A stretch of DNA of 64,000 bases, taken from assembly GCA_003598085.1 (NCBI GenBank), contig QZKU01000128.1, positions 144,378-208,377 of the forward strand, in the 5' to 3' direction. This stretch comes from Candidatus Abyssobacteria bacterium SURF_5. Lineage in GTDB: Bacteria; Abyssobacteria; SURF-5. Below, piece by piece: positions 8,374-17,056 of the stretch; within the stretch, counting starts at the first letter, position 1; each line of letters begins with the position of its first letter. Below the pieces are notes generated by a model. It saw nothing but the letters and a program-made list of their open reading frames with translations, had not been told where the DNA came from and made no database searches. Both the position numbers and the translations under genes were made by a program.

Positions 8374-10319
8374 GTGCTGTGTCCTTCTTGTGCGGTTTCA
8401 GTGGAAGCAATCGTGCCGGCCCCTTCCGCAATGCGGGTGGCAAGCTCGAGAGTCACCAGGACGGCGCTTTCGGAAGCGTGGCCGCTGTGCTCGCAGAAAA
8501 CGACGACCGCGTACGGTTCATCGGGACCATCGATGATAGATGCGAACCAGGCATGATCTCGCAATTCATAGGGGATCTGCTCAAGCTCTTTCGCTGTGTC
8601 GGCTCTTTCCTTAAAGGCTGCGACCTGAGCGGTGCCGGTTTTCCCAAGAATCGATACCGTATCGTTTTTGGCGCGCCACGCCGTGCCGAAAAACGGTTGA
8701 CGCGAGACCACGGCCTGCTTCAATCCTTCTTGAATCAGATCGAGCGCCGCGGAATCGTTTAGTGCGTGTCTTTGAGCGGGCGCGCGTTCGAGAAGGACCT
8801 TATCGCTCTGCGGAGTCTCGACTCTTTCGATAAGATAGGGAGTGACCAGCCTGCCGCCATTCACTATTGTGGCAATCGCGCATGTTAGCTGCAAGGGTGT
8901 TGCCAGCGTATAACCCTGGCCGATGCCCGCGATCACGGTTTCCCCCAGAAACCATTTCTGATCGGCCGGCCTTTTGAAGGTTTTCTGTTTCCACTCGGGA
9001 GATGGAATGAGCCCTTTCATTTCTCCCGGCAGTTCTATTCCGGTCGCGGCGCCGAGTCCGAACAGCCGCGCGTAGTGCTCGAGGCGCTCGATTCCGAGTT
9101 CCATGGCCATGGTGTAGAAGAAGACGTCGCAGGAATACGCCAGCGCCTGGACGACATTGAGTGAGCCATGGCCGGTATCCTTCCAGCAGCGGAATTTCCT
9201 TCCCAATGTAAACGAGCCGCTGCAGTAGACTTTTGTATCGGGCGAGACGATTCCTTCGGCCAGGGCGGCATATGCGGTGACTATCTTGAACGTAGAACCG
9301 GGCGAATACGCCTGCAGGGCGCGATTAAGGAGGGGATGCCGGGGATCATTGAGAACTTCGAGCCGTTCGGCGTTTCTTCCCGGCGAGACGAAGCTATTCG
9401 GGTCAAACGAGGGTCTGCTGACGAGGGCTCGGATGGCGCCGGTTTCGGCGCCCATGACGACTATGGCGCCGTCATATGAGCCCATTGCCGCTTCGGCGGC
9501 GAGTTGGATGTCGGCATCGATGGTGAGACGAACCACATTGCCGGCCTTCGGCACTTTTTTGCCCAGGGTAAGCAATTCACGGCCGGCGGAATCGATGCGG
9601 ACGCTGGGATTGCCGGTTTCGTCCAGTTCGATCTGCGGATGCCCGTCGGCATACACCTGCACCTGCATTCCGCCGCTTTCTCCATGAAGCCACTCCTCAG
9701 CCACCAACTCCAAGCCGGCCTTGCCGATGTAATCTCCGATGACATATCCTTTATCCGCGAGCCGCTCGTGTTCGCGGGGGGCGATTTCACCAAGATATCC
9801 GAGAACATGTGCGGCTCCTTTGAGAAGAGGGAATCGCCTGCACGGTTCCGCGGTTATGGTGATGCCCGGGAGTTCAAGCGAGCATTCCTCGATAGCGGCT
9901 GCCTGCTCGAGGGAGACATCGTAGGCAACGGCGATTTGGCTGAAAGGAGCGTTTCTCGCGGCCTCCAGTTTTCTCTGAGCTTCTTGCTCGTCAAATTCGA
10001 GGAATCGGCGCAGTTTTTGGAGCGTGGCGGCAGGATTGGATGCCTCCCCCGGAATGATGCTAACAGTAAAGGACGGCCTGTTATCGACAAGAATGTTATT
10101 GTGCCTGTCGAATACGAGTCCCCTCGGCGCCTGTAGCCGGAGCAGGCGGATTCTGTTTCTGTCGGACAAGCTTCTGAAGGTTGTTCCCGCGAATATCTGC
10201 AGGTGCACCAGTTGAAGGAAAAGGAGCGAGAATCCGCACGCAATGATGATACTGAGAACACGAAGCCTCAAGTGGAAATGGATTTGTTCTCTATGTCTTG
10301 ATCTCAGGTATGGTTTCAT
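8370..10319 (-). CDS. mrdA: Penicillin-binding protein 2, elongation transpeptidase
   Basis: 649 residues, normal for PBP2. One N-terminal membrane helix (~22-42) anchors a periplasmic dimerisation domain and a transpeptidase domain that crosslinks peptidoglycan during elongation. The three active-site motifs are all present: S342-TFK345 (SPGSTFK), S396-C-D398 and K560-TG (GKTGTAQV). The ATG at 10319 lies 29 nt inside mreD. It forms the elongasome pair with RodA, encoded next. Confidence 0.95.
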   Translation of the reverse strand: MKPYLRSRHREQIHFHLRLRVLSIIIACGFSLLFLQLVHLQIFAGTTFRSLSDRNRIRLLRLQAPRGLVFDRHNNILVDNRPSFTVSIIPGEASNPAATLQKLRRFLEFDEQEAQRKLEAARNAPFSQIAVAYDVSLEQAAAIEECSLELPGITITAEPCRRFPLLKGAAHVLGYLGEIAPREHERLADKGYVIGDYIGKAGLELVAEEWLHGESGGMQVQVYADGHPQIELDETGNPSVRIDSAGRELLTLGKKVPKAGNVVRLTIDADIQLAAEAAMGSYDGAIVVMGAETGAIRALVSRPSFDPNSFVSPGRNAERLEVLNDPRHPLLNRALQAYSPGSTFKIVTAYAALAEGIVSPDTKVYCSGSFTLGRKFRCWKDTGHGSLNVVQALAYSCDVFFYTMAMELGIERLEHYARLFGLGAATGIELPGEMKGLIPSPEWKQKTFKRPADQKWFLGETVIAGIGQGYTLATPLQLTCAIATIVNGGRLVTPYLIERVETPQSDKVLLERAPAQRHALNDSAALDLIQEGLKQAVVSRQPFFGTAWRAKNDTVSILGKTGTAQVAAFKERADTAKELEQIPYELRDHAWFASIIDGPDEPYAVVVFCEHSGHASESAVLVTLELATRIAEGAGTIASTETAQEGHST

Positions 10320-10833
10320 GTTCGGTTATATGCTTCAGTTTGAGCCTCAGATATGGGAGGGCCTGCGGCCTTCTGACGACGATATACACGCACGGCGCGA
10401 GCGCCGCCGTGTACAAGGAAGAGCCGAGCACGGTGGCGACAAGAGCCACGGGCGAACCCAGTTCATAATGAAGCAGCGGTTTGAGAAGGATGATCATGAT
10501 CCCATAAATTAGCGTTCCCGCGAACGCTATCGCGCATTGCCCCGTCCATGTTTCGGCGAGCACATATTCTTCGGCTTTGAGAAGGAGAAACGCGGTCAGC
10601 GTGAGAGCAAAAGCGCTCATACCCGGCGCGCTCAGGGAAAACATGTCGCGGGTGACCCCGAGCAGGAACGCGACCAGGAGCGTTCTGGAGAAGCTGGTTT
10701 CGCCGCTGATGAGGACGAGCGCGAGCATGAGAAGGTCGGGGCGGATTCCTGCGAGATCGATTGCCGGCATCAGGACCGATTCGGCTATCGTCAGCAGAAT
10801 GCCGATTCCAAACCATTTGAGCCCGAAGATCAT
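10291..10833 (-). CDS. mreD: Rod shape-determining membrane protein MreD
   Basis: 180 residues with five to six hydrophobic helices and little polar sequence, typical of MreD. Recognisable family pieces are the N-terminal segment with PDLLMLALVLISGE and the central GVTRDMFSLSAPGMSAF. It acts in the inner membrane with MreC and MreB in the elongasome. ATG 10833 follows GAGGAAGAGAAA. The call rests on weak family similarity plus its conserved position between mreC and mrdA. Confidence 0.88.
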   Translation of the reverse strand: MIFGLKWFGIGILLTIAESVLMPAIDLAGIRPDLLMLALVLISGETSFSRTLLVAFLLGVTRDMFSLSAPGMSAFALTLTAFLLLKAEEYVLAETWTGQCAIAFAGTLIYGIMIILLKPLLHYELGSPVALVATVLGSSLYTAALAPCVYIVVRRPQALPYLRLKLKHITEHETIPEIKT

Positions 10834-10843
10834 TTTCTCTTCC

Positions 10844-11740
10844 TCACGTGCCGCCGGTGCGCGGAACAGGCGCGTCCTGCGGCTGGAGATAACCCGCCGC
10901 GGGCGCCGGCTCCTGAACGGGCGGCGGCACCAAGACCACCACTTCCTCGAGTTTCTTGAAATCAGTATACGGCATCAATCTGGCCCACTGAAAAAGGCTT
11001 CCCGGCGTATTCTTGATATCGGTAACGCTGCCGACCAACAGTCCTTTGGGATATATGCGGCTGTAGCCGGAGGTGATGAGGACGTCACCGGTTTTGATGT
11101 GTGCGGTGGGCTCGATGTATTTGAGAAGGCATTGGCTGGCGCCGTCGCCCTGGACGACGCCTTGCACGCGTCCTTGCTGCGCAATCACGCTCACTTTCGA
11201 ATTGGGATCTGTCAGCAAGAGGACTTTACTGGAGAACCGGAAGACTTCAACCACGTGACCGGCCAGCCCTGATGCGGAGATGACGGGCAGGTACGGGCGG
11301 ACGCCGTGGACGGTTCCTTTGTCGATTATGATCGTGCGAAACCAACTGCTCGGGTCATTTCCGACCACGCGAGCGAATATCTTCTCCTCCTGAAAGTTCT
11401 CAGCGTACCCGAGCAAGTCTCTGAGGCGCCGTTCCTGGCGCAGGTCCTCCCGCAGGGCGACCACCTGCTGTTCGAGTTCTCCGACGCGTTTCTTCAGGGC
11501 GATATTCTGGGCTCGAGTCCGAAAAAAATCCGGGAAAACGGAAAGGACATTTCGCGCACCGTTATGCGCTCCCTTCGACAGCGATTGGACCGGCGAGGTG
11601 AAATCGAGGACCAGTTCGTTGCCGATTCGCGCGACCCATTTCTTATGGAGGCTGTCAATCATGAAAAGGCACGCGAGTGATAGCAGGGCGAAAAACAGAA
11701 GCGGGCGTCTATACTTCCATAAGAAGTCGGGTAGATACAA
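10844..11740 (-). CDS. mreC: Rod shape-determining protein MreC
   Basis: 298 residues: a short cytoplasmic N-terminus, one membrane helix (RPLLFFALLSLACLFMI), a coiled-coil (residues ~75-110, KKRVGELEQQVVALREDLRQ) and the periplasmic beta-barrel core (ARVVGNDPSSWFRTIIIDKG, SGLAGHVVEVFRFSSKVLLL, GDVLITSGYSRIYPKGLLVG). MreC links MreB filaments to PBP2. The start codon is TTG at 11740 with AGAGG five bases upstream. A Pro/Gln-rich tail follows the core. Confidence 0.93.
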   Translation of the reverse strand: MYLPDFLWKYRRPLLFFALLSLACLFMIDSLHKKWVARIGNELVLDFTSPVQSLSKGAHNGARNVLSVFPDFFRTRAQNIALKKRVGELEQQVVALREDLRQERRLRDLLGYAENFQEEKIFARVVGNDPSSWFRTIIIDKGTVHGVRPYLPVISASGLAGHVVEVFRFSSKVLLLTDPNSKVSVIAQQGRVQGVVQGDGASQCLLKYIEPTAHIKTGDVLITSGYSRIYPKGLLVGSVTDIKNTPGSLFQWARLMPYTDFKKLEEVVVLVPPPVQEPAPAAGYLQPQDAPVPRTGGT

Positions 11741-11765
11741 CTGCTACCTCTTGGGTGGATAAGAG

Positions 11766-12788
11766 CTAGATGCGGCTCTTTGGAAAATTGAACATACCGT
11801 CCAGATATTTTCCCGCACCCATGGCCACCGCGGTTAAAGGATCGTCAGCCAATCTCACCGGCAATTGCGTTTCCTCCGCGATCAGTTTATCGAGACCGCG
11901 CAGAAGTGAGCCGCCGCCGGCAAGAACCATTCCCCGGTCGACAATGTCCGCTGATAATTCAGGCGGTGTGCGCTCCAGGGTGATCTTTACGGATTCGAGG
12001 ATGGTGGATATGGGTTCTGCAAGAGCTTCCCGAATTTCTTCAGAGGTAATGGTGATCGGCTTCGGCAGGCCGGCGACCATGTCGCGGCCCTTTACCGTCA
12101 TATGTTTTTCTTCCTCCATCGGGAAAGCGGAGCCGAGCGCAATCTTTATTTCTTCAGCTGTTCGCTCGCCGATCATGAGGTTGTATGTTTTCTTCAGGTG
12201 CTGAATGATTGCCTGATCCATTTCGTCGCCGGCTATGCGCGCGGTCTTGCTGAAGACGATTCCTCCCAGCGAAATGACGGCAACCTCGGTTGTGCCGCCG
12301 CCGATATCGACAATCATGTTGCCAATGGGCTCCTGTACCGGCAAGCCCGCGCCGATGGCCGCGGCCATCGGTTCTTCTATGAGCGCTACGCTCCGAGCGC
12401 CTGCCTGCGCGGCGGAATCCTCGACGGCCCTTTTCTCGACCTCGGTGATGCCGGACGGAACTGCGATGACCATACGCGGACGAACAAGAGATTTGCGGTT
12501 ATGGACCTTTTGAATGAAGTAGCGAAGCATCTGTTCGGTGACTTCAAAATCCGCGATAACACCGTCCTTCATGGGTCTGATAGCAACGATGTCACCGGGT
12601 GTGCGGCCGATCATCTGTTTCGCTTCGCTACCGACTGCCAGCGCGCGATTTTCCCCCTGTCGAATCGCGACAACCGAGGGTTCGCGCAGAACAATGCCCT
12701 GTCCTTTTACGTACACCAGGGTATTTGCGGTGCCAAGATCAATGCCCATATCATTGGAAAAGAGCCCCGCAATAGTATCGAAGATCAT
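11766..12788 (-). CDS. mreB: Actin-like rod shape protein MreB
   Basis: 340 residues. The bacterial actin homologue forms membrane-associated filaments that direct the elongasome. Actin-fold motifs are clear: phosphate 1 ([15 protein letters not shown]), connect 1, phosphate 2 ([20 protein letters not shown]), GDEMDQAI, and the adenosine motif [17 protein letters not shown] 12788 has GGAGG seven bases upstream. It is the first gene of the minus-strand shape operon that ends at the terminator near 3.2 kb. Confidence 0.97.
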   Translation of the reverse strand: MIFDTIAGLFSNDMGIDLGTANTLVYVKGQGIVLREPSVVAIRQGENRALAVGSEAKQMIGRTPGDIVAIRPMKDGVIADFEVTEQMLRYFIQKVHNRKSLVRPRMVIAVPSGITEVEKRAVEDSAAQAGARSVALIEEPMAAAIGAGLPVQEPIGNMIVDIGGGTTEVAVISLGGIVFSKTARIAGDEMDQAIIQHLKKTYNLMIGERTAEEIKIALGSAFPMEEEKHMTVKGRDMVAGLPKPITITSEEIREALAEPISTILESVKITLERTPPELSADIVDRGMVLAGGGSLLRGLDKLIAEETQLPVRLADDPLTAVAMGAGKYLDGMFNFPKSRI

Positions 12789-12934
12789 GTCGAAATCCTC
12801 CGCAGATGCAGAATAGTGAGAAGCGCCCAGCCCCCTCAGGTAGTGTTGAAGACGGTTGTGGTGTGGGTAGTTAGGCTAATTTTACCATTTCCGGATTCAA
12901 AAAGTCTACTGAAATTCCTGCCGCTTGATTTTCT

Positions 12935-12963
12935 TTGAGTAATAGTGCGGCATCTGGTATAAT
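12935..12963 (+). promoter_or_regulatory. Sigma70-type promoter for the pabB-like operon
   Basis: TTGAGT (12935-12940), a 17-bp spacer and a perfect TATAAT (12958-12963). It lies in the 245-bp divergent gap between mreB and the pabB-like gene. The promoter overlaps the first codons of the longest possible reading frame of that gene, which argues for the later start at 13034. Confidence 0.65.
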
Positions 12964-13033
12964 TCTCCTAATTCTACCCCAATGTTTTGTGATACAGCAA
13001 TTTTTGTGCCGTCCAAATTTGGGCAATATACCT

Positions 13034-14539
13034 ATGCATCGGCAAATCGCGAACTTGATCTGCAAAGAGGGAGAAGCGCACTCAACGGTTATCGAGCGCG
13101 AGGGCCTTTCTCCGGTCGGTATCTGCCGACAGCCTCTTGCTCCCTATCTCAAGCCGCTTGAAGTGCTTAAAGCCCTGGCCGGCCGCGCATTTCCGTTCCT
13201 GCTTGAGAGTGCTGAGGGGCCATTCAAGACGGCACGCTACTCGATAATCGGGTGCGACCCCCTTTTCACCATACGAGCGAAACGATTCGCCTGCCGTATT
13301 CGTGATGCTAACGGAGAGAGGACTCTGCCGGGAAATCCAGTTGACACTATAAAGGAGCTGCTGGCCCCTTACCGCTTGCCGCACCAGCCGCAACTTCCGC
13401 AGTTCTTCGGCGGGATGGTCGGTTTGTTCTCATACGACATGAAGAATTATTTTGAGGAACTCCCTGACGAGGCCGAAGACGATCTGGATCTGCCTGATTG
13501 TTTTCTCATATGTGTGGACACGGTGGTCGTGTTTGACCGGATGACCGGCGCGGTGGAGATTATTTCCTCCGTTTTCGATTGTAGTGACGGCGCGCAGGCG
13601 GAAGCGAAGGCTTTCTCGAAGGTGTCACAATTTTTGGGAAAGCTTAACAATGGGAGTACTTCGGCGTCGGAAGACGCTCGGATCGGTTTTGGCGAGATGA
13701 CCTCGACACATACCATAGAGAAATATTCCGAGATGGTCGTTCGGGCGAAAGAATATATTGCGGCGGGCGACATCTTTCAGGCCAACCTTTCGCAGCGACT
13801 GAAGATCCCGTTCGAGGGCGGCACGATCGAGCTTTACCGGCGGCTTACACGAATCAATCCGTCTCCGTTTGCTTTTTACATGGATTTCGGCGAATTCCAG
13901 TTGGTGAGCTGTTCGCCGGAACGGCTCGTCCGGGTGATCGGAGATTTTGTTGAGACACGCCCGATCGCGGGAACGCGGCCGCGCGGGCGAAGCGAGGCCG
14001 AAGACGAAGCCCTGCGCGAGGAGCTTATTCTTCATCCGAAAGAGCGGGCCGAGCACATCATGATCGTAGACATGGCGCGGAACGATATCGGGCGCGTATG
14101 CACATGTGGAACGGTGAGGCCAGACGAGCTGATGGTGATTGAACGATATTCGCATGTGTTCCATATCGTGTCAAACATCGTAGGAACGCTTGCGCCCGGA
14201 CGTTCGTGTTTTGATGTTCTGGCCGCCGTTTTTCCCGGCGCCAGCATTACCGGCGTCCCAAAAATTCGGTGCATGGAGATTATCGACGAGCTCGAATCGG
14301 TGAGGCGGGGTCCTTACACGGGCTCGCTCGGTTGGATCTCTTATACAGGCGACATGGACCTGAACATCATCATTCGCACATTCGTCATCAAGGGCGGCAA
14401 CGCCTACATCCAAGTCGGGGGCGGAATAGTCGCCGATTCCGAGCCCGAGCGGGAATATCAGGAGAGCCTGAACAAGGCGCAGGCGCTTATCGAAGCTTTG
14501 CGAACGGGCAAGCAGATACGGCGGAGGCCGAAATCCTGA
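13034..14539 (+). CDS. Chorismate-utilising enzyme, aminodeoxychorismate/anthranilate synthase component I
   Basis: 501 residues from ATG 13034. It converts chorismate with ammonia or glutamine nitrogen to aminodeoxychorismate (PabB) or anthranilate (TrpE). N-terminal TrpE-like domain: FPFLLESAEG and GGMVGLFSYDMK. Catalytic domain: AGDIFQANLSQRL, SCSPERLVR, RPIAGTRPRG (310-314), MIVDMARNDIGRVC, PGASITGVPK and GGGIVADSEPEREYQES. The next gene is a PabC-like lyase/aminotransferase, favouring a folate (PABA) role, but PIAGT has Ala where E. coli-type PabB has a catalytic Lys. No glutaminase subunit gene is nearby. Its stop abuts the next start (TGAATG). Confidence 0.85.
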   Translation: MHRQIANLICKEGEAHSTVIEREGLSPVGICRQPLAPYLKPLEVLKALAGRAFPFLLESAEGPFKTARYSIIGCDPLFTIRAKRFACRIRDANGERTLPGNPVDTIKELLAPYRLPHQPQLPQFFGGMVGLFSYDMKNYFEELPDEAEDDLDLPDCFLICVDTVVVFDRMTGAVEIISSVFDCSDGAQAEAKAFSKVSQFLGKLNNGSTSASEDARIGFGEMTSTHTIEKYSEMVVRAKEYIAAGDIFQANLSQRLKIPFEGGTIELYRRLTRINPSPFAFYMDFGEFQLVSCSPERLVRVIGDFVETRPIAGTRPRGRSEAEDEALREELILHPKERAEHIMIVDMARNDIGRVCTCGTVRPDELMVIERYSHVFHIVSNIVGTLAPGRSCFDVLAAVFPGASITGVPKIRCMEIIDELESVRRGPYTGSLGWISYTGDMDLNIIIRTFVIKGGNAYIQVGGGIVADSEPEREYQESLNKAQALIEALRTGKQIRRRPKS

Positions 14540-15418
14540 ATGCCGGAGACGGAAGTGGAGAAGGTTGTTTATCTTGACGGAGACTTCTTGCCTGAAGGCA
14601 AGGCGCTGGTTTCGGTCTTTGACCGCGGATTCCTGTACGGCGACGGCGTATTCGAGACGATGCGCGCGTACGGTGGCCGCGTCTTCAGGCTCGCACAACA
14701 CCTGCGCCGGCTCGAGGAGTCCGCAGAACTGATAAAAATTACCCCGCCTCTTTCGCAAGATCAATTCGCCAAAATCTGCAGCGATCTAATCGAACGAAAT
14801 AACACAGCCGATGCGATCGTCAGGATCAGTGTCACGCGCGGAAAGGCTTCAGGGGGCCTTGGAACATCAAATGCGGGACGCCCGACTGTCGCAGCTTTCA
14901 TCCGCCCGCCGATGCCGGTTTCGACCGAAGCGGCGTCGGAGGGAGTACCCGCCATTATTTCATCGTTTCGAAAAATGCCCTCCGCGGCACTGAACGCGCG
15001 CATCAAATCGATGAACTTCCTGAACTCGATCCTTGCTCGTTCGGAGGCGGAGGAGGCCGGCTGTTACGAAGCTGTTTTGCTTGACTCAGACGGGAACGTT
15101 ACCGAGGCAACTACTGCAAATATCTTTTTTGTCGGGGGCGGCCGCCTCTTTACACCGGGGCCGGAAAGCGACATTTTATTAGGGATAACACGCGCCGCAG
15201 TCCTCGAGCTTTCAGCCGAAATGGGGATTCCGGCTGAGCAGAGAAAGATTTCCGCGTCCGAACTTGGCGGCTTCGAGGAATGTTTCATCACCAACAGCGC
15301 GATCGAGGCGCTGGCGGTGACGCGGATAGGCCCCTTGCGAGTGGGCGGCGGAAAACCGGGCGCTATCTATAAGAGAATACATGGAGCTTATCGCGAGCTC
15401 GTTCTCAGGAATACCTGA
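14540..15418 (+). CDS. Class IV PLP-dependent aminotransferase / aminodeoxychorismate lyase-like
   Basis: 292 residues of the fold-type IV PLP family (PabC, IlvE, D-amino acid aminotransferase). The family start YLDGDFLPEG and FDRGFLYGDGVFETMR is followed by the PLP-binding Lys (K156 in NARIKSMNFLNS), and the cofactor phosphate region includes VTEATTANIF and LLGITRAAVLELS. Its position right after a PabB-like gene favours aminodeoxychorismate lyase (PABA release), but branched-chain or D-amino acid transamination cannot be excluded from sequence alone. Confidence 0.8.
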   Translation: MPETEVEKVVYLDGDFLPEGKALVSVFDRGFLYGDGVFETMRAYGGRVFRLAQHLRRLEESAELIKITPPLSQDQFAKICSDLIERNNTADAIVRISVTRGKASGGLGTSNAGRPTVAAFIRPPMPVSTEAASEGVPAIISSFRKMPSAALNARIKSMNFLNSILARSEAEEAGCYEAVLLDSDGNVTEATTANIFFVGGGRLFTPGPESDILLGITRAAVLELSAEMGIPAEQRKISASELGGFEECFITNSAIEALAVTRIGPLRVGGGKPGAIYKRIHGAYRELVLRNT

Positions 15419-15933
15419 TGGCAAAGGTGGGCAAACTCAGCTTTCACACGCTCTCAATCAAGCATCTTGACGAGGTGCTCGAAATCGAAAAGGTCTCATT
15501 CAGGACTCCGTGGACAAAATATGCGTTTATCCACGAGATACAATTCGAGAAGTCGGTTTTCAAGGTGCTGAAGCTGAATGGGCGAATCATAGGATACGGC
15601 GGGTTCTGGCACATTCTCGACGAGGCGCACATCTCGAATATCGCGATTCACCCCGAGTACCGCGGGCAGGGCTTCGGAAAGATGTTGCTGCTGCACCTGC
15701 TGGAAGAGGCGCTGCAAAAGGGCGCATCGAAGGCGACGCTGGAGGTGCGCAGGTCGAACGTCATCGCACAGAAGATGTACTCCCGGTTCGGCTTCAAAAT
15801 CATTTCCGTACGAAAGAACTATTACACCGATGAACAGGAAGATGCGCTCATCATGTGGAACGATGACATCCGCGCGACACTTGCCGCTGCGGGCACGGAG
15901 AAGGAAGACACGCCCTCGGAATCCATCCATTGA
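15418..15933 (+). CDS. rimI: Ribosomal-protein alanine N-acetyltransferase-like GNAT
   Basis: 171 residues of the GNAT fold: motif A region with the acetyl-CoA pyrophosphate loop (IHPEYRGQGFGKMLL) and motif B (LEVRRSNVIAQKMYSRFGF), followed by the RimI-typical YYTDEQEDALIMW. RimI acetylates the N-terminus of ribosomal protein bS18; relatives have wider specificity. The start overlaps the previous stop as TGATG, so the three genes from 13 kb form one coupled operon. Confidence 0.85.
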   Translation: MAKVGKLSFHTLSIKHLDEVLEIEKVSFRTPWTKYAFIHEIQFEKSVFKVLKLNGRIIGYGGFWHILDEAHISNIAIHPEYRGQGFGKMLLLHLLEEALQKGASKATLEVRRSNVIAQKMYSRFGFKIISVRKNYYTDEQEDALIMWNDDIRATLAAAGTEKEDTPSESIH

Positions 15934-15943
15934 CGCGACGGCG

Positions 15944-16885
15944 TTACAGTTTCAGCAATTTTGCCGCCGCCTGCCCCAGAATGATATCGATTTCCTCCTG
16001 ACTGAATGAAATATGGGATTTGGGCGCATCCTTGACGGCATCGATCCATTGCCGGGTTGGCAGCACGAGCTTGAGGTACGGGTTGTCGGTCCCGAACATT
16101 ACTCTCCACGGCCCTATTTCATCGAGCGCCGTGCGCAGCATTCCATAAAACTTGTCCGGATGCAGCGTGAATGTTCGCTGCCATCCTGAGAAATCGACGT
16201 ACAGATTCCACTTGGTTCCCGCGAGCGCAATCGCCTCTTCCCACCAGCAGAGGCCGACGTGCGCCATGACGATCTTCAGGTCGGGAAAATCAGCGGCGAC
16301 ACTATCGATGAAAACCGGCCGCGCATATTTGGCCTTCATCGGCACCGGCTGGGTCCCGGTATGGAAGAGGACGGGAACACCAAGCTCCTGGGCCTTGCGG
16401 TACACCGGGTGGCAGATGGGATTGTCGGGGTAAAAGCCGGCGGTTGGATGCAGTTTCACTCCGCGAGCGCCCTGCTCGGTGACTCCGATTTCGACCTGCT
16501 TCGCGGCATCCTTTCGCCTGGGATCGATTCCGACGAAATGGACCAGGCGCTTTCCGTGTTTGGCTGAAATCCGGCTGAAAATCTGGTTTTGCGTCGCGAT
16601 CGGAACGCATTCCGATGCGCCGGAACAAGGCTCTTGCGCGCCGAGGGCGTAGTCGACCGGAAAGATCACGGAAACGTCGACACCAGCCTCATCCATATCA
16701 GCGAGCAGCAGATCGCCCTCCGGGTCTTTCAACTGTTTGACCGCGCCGCGCAGCAAGATATCGGGGTCGGGGAATTCGCCGGTGCTCTTGGCGACATTGG
16801 CCGCAACGACCTCTCCCAATCCGCGCATGAAGGCCTGCGGTATCCATCCTTCGTCATACACATGAACATGCACATCGACAATCAT
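15944..16885 (-). CDS. Amidohydrolase (Amidohydro_2) family protein, copy 1
   Basis: 313 residues, TIM-barrel metal-dependent hydrolase/decarboxylase family. Metal-ligand motifs: N-terminal HxH in DVHVHVYD, His in VLFHTGTQP, His in VMAHVGLCWW, and the Asp in MFGTDNPYL. The closest functional relatives hydrolyse or decarboxylate aromatic or lactone-type acids, but no substrate can be assigned here. ATG 16885 follows GACGGAGGAC. It is a tandem paralogue of the next minus-strand gene, with near-identical stretches in the central barrel. Confidence 0.85.
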   Translation of the reverse strand: MIVDVHVHVYDEGWIPQAFMRGLGEVVAANVAKSTGEFPDPDILLRGAVKQLKDPEGDLLLADMDEAGVDVSVIFPVDYALGAQEPCSGASECVPIATQNQIFSRISAKHGKRLVHFVGIDPRRKDAAKQVEIGVTEQGARGVKLHPTAGFYPDNPICHPVYRKAQELGVPVLFHTGTQPVPMKAKYARPVFIDSVAADFPDLKIVMAHVGLCWWEEAIALAGTKWNLYVDFSGWQRTFTLHPDKFYGMLRTALDEIGPWRVMFGTDNPYLKLVLPTRQWIDAVKDAPKSHISFSQEEIDIILGQAAAKLLKL

Positions 16886-16910
16886 AAGTCCTCCGTCTCA
16901 TTTATGTTTT

Positions 16911-17014
16911 CAGCCACAGGCTGGAGCCCTGTGTCAGGTTCTGCAGTCGCCGCTCCAAATCCGGGTGGCTGAGTCCGACGTGTCTGACGAGTCGGACCAG
17001 TCGGACATGTCGGA
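16911..17014. repeat. Intergenic repeat cluster: CACAGGC palindrome plus GTCNGAC array
   Basis: Two repeat families sit side by side between the tandem amidohydrolase genes. 16911-16938 is a palindrome related to the dispersed CACAGGCT-CCAGCCTGTG element. 16971-17014 holds five heptamers of type GTCNGAC with 9-bp period (GTCCGAC, GTCTGAC, GTCGGAC twice, partial). Confidence 0.75.
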
Positions 17015-17056
17015 AAAACTCGCCCTCGGGGGCCCCTCATGACCTGGCGGCACAGC

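Noticed and set aside
12102-12938. Plus-strand ORF of 278 codons opposite mreB
   Set aside because: Antisense shadow of mreB; no family features.
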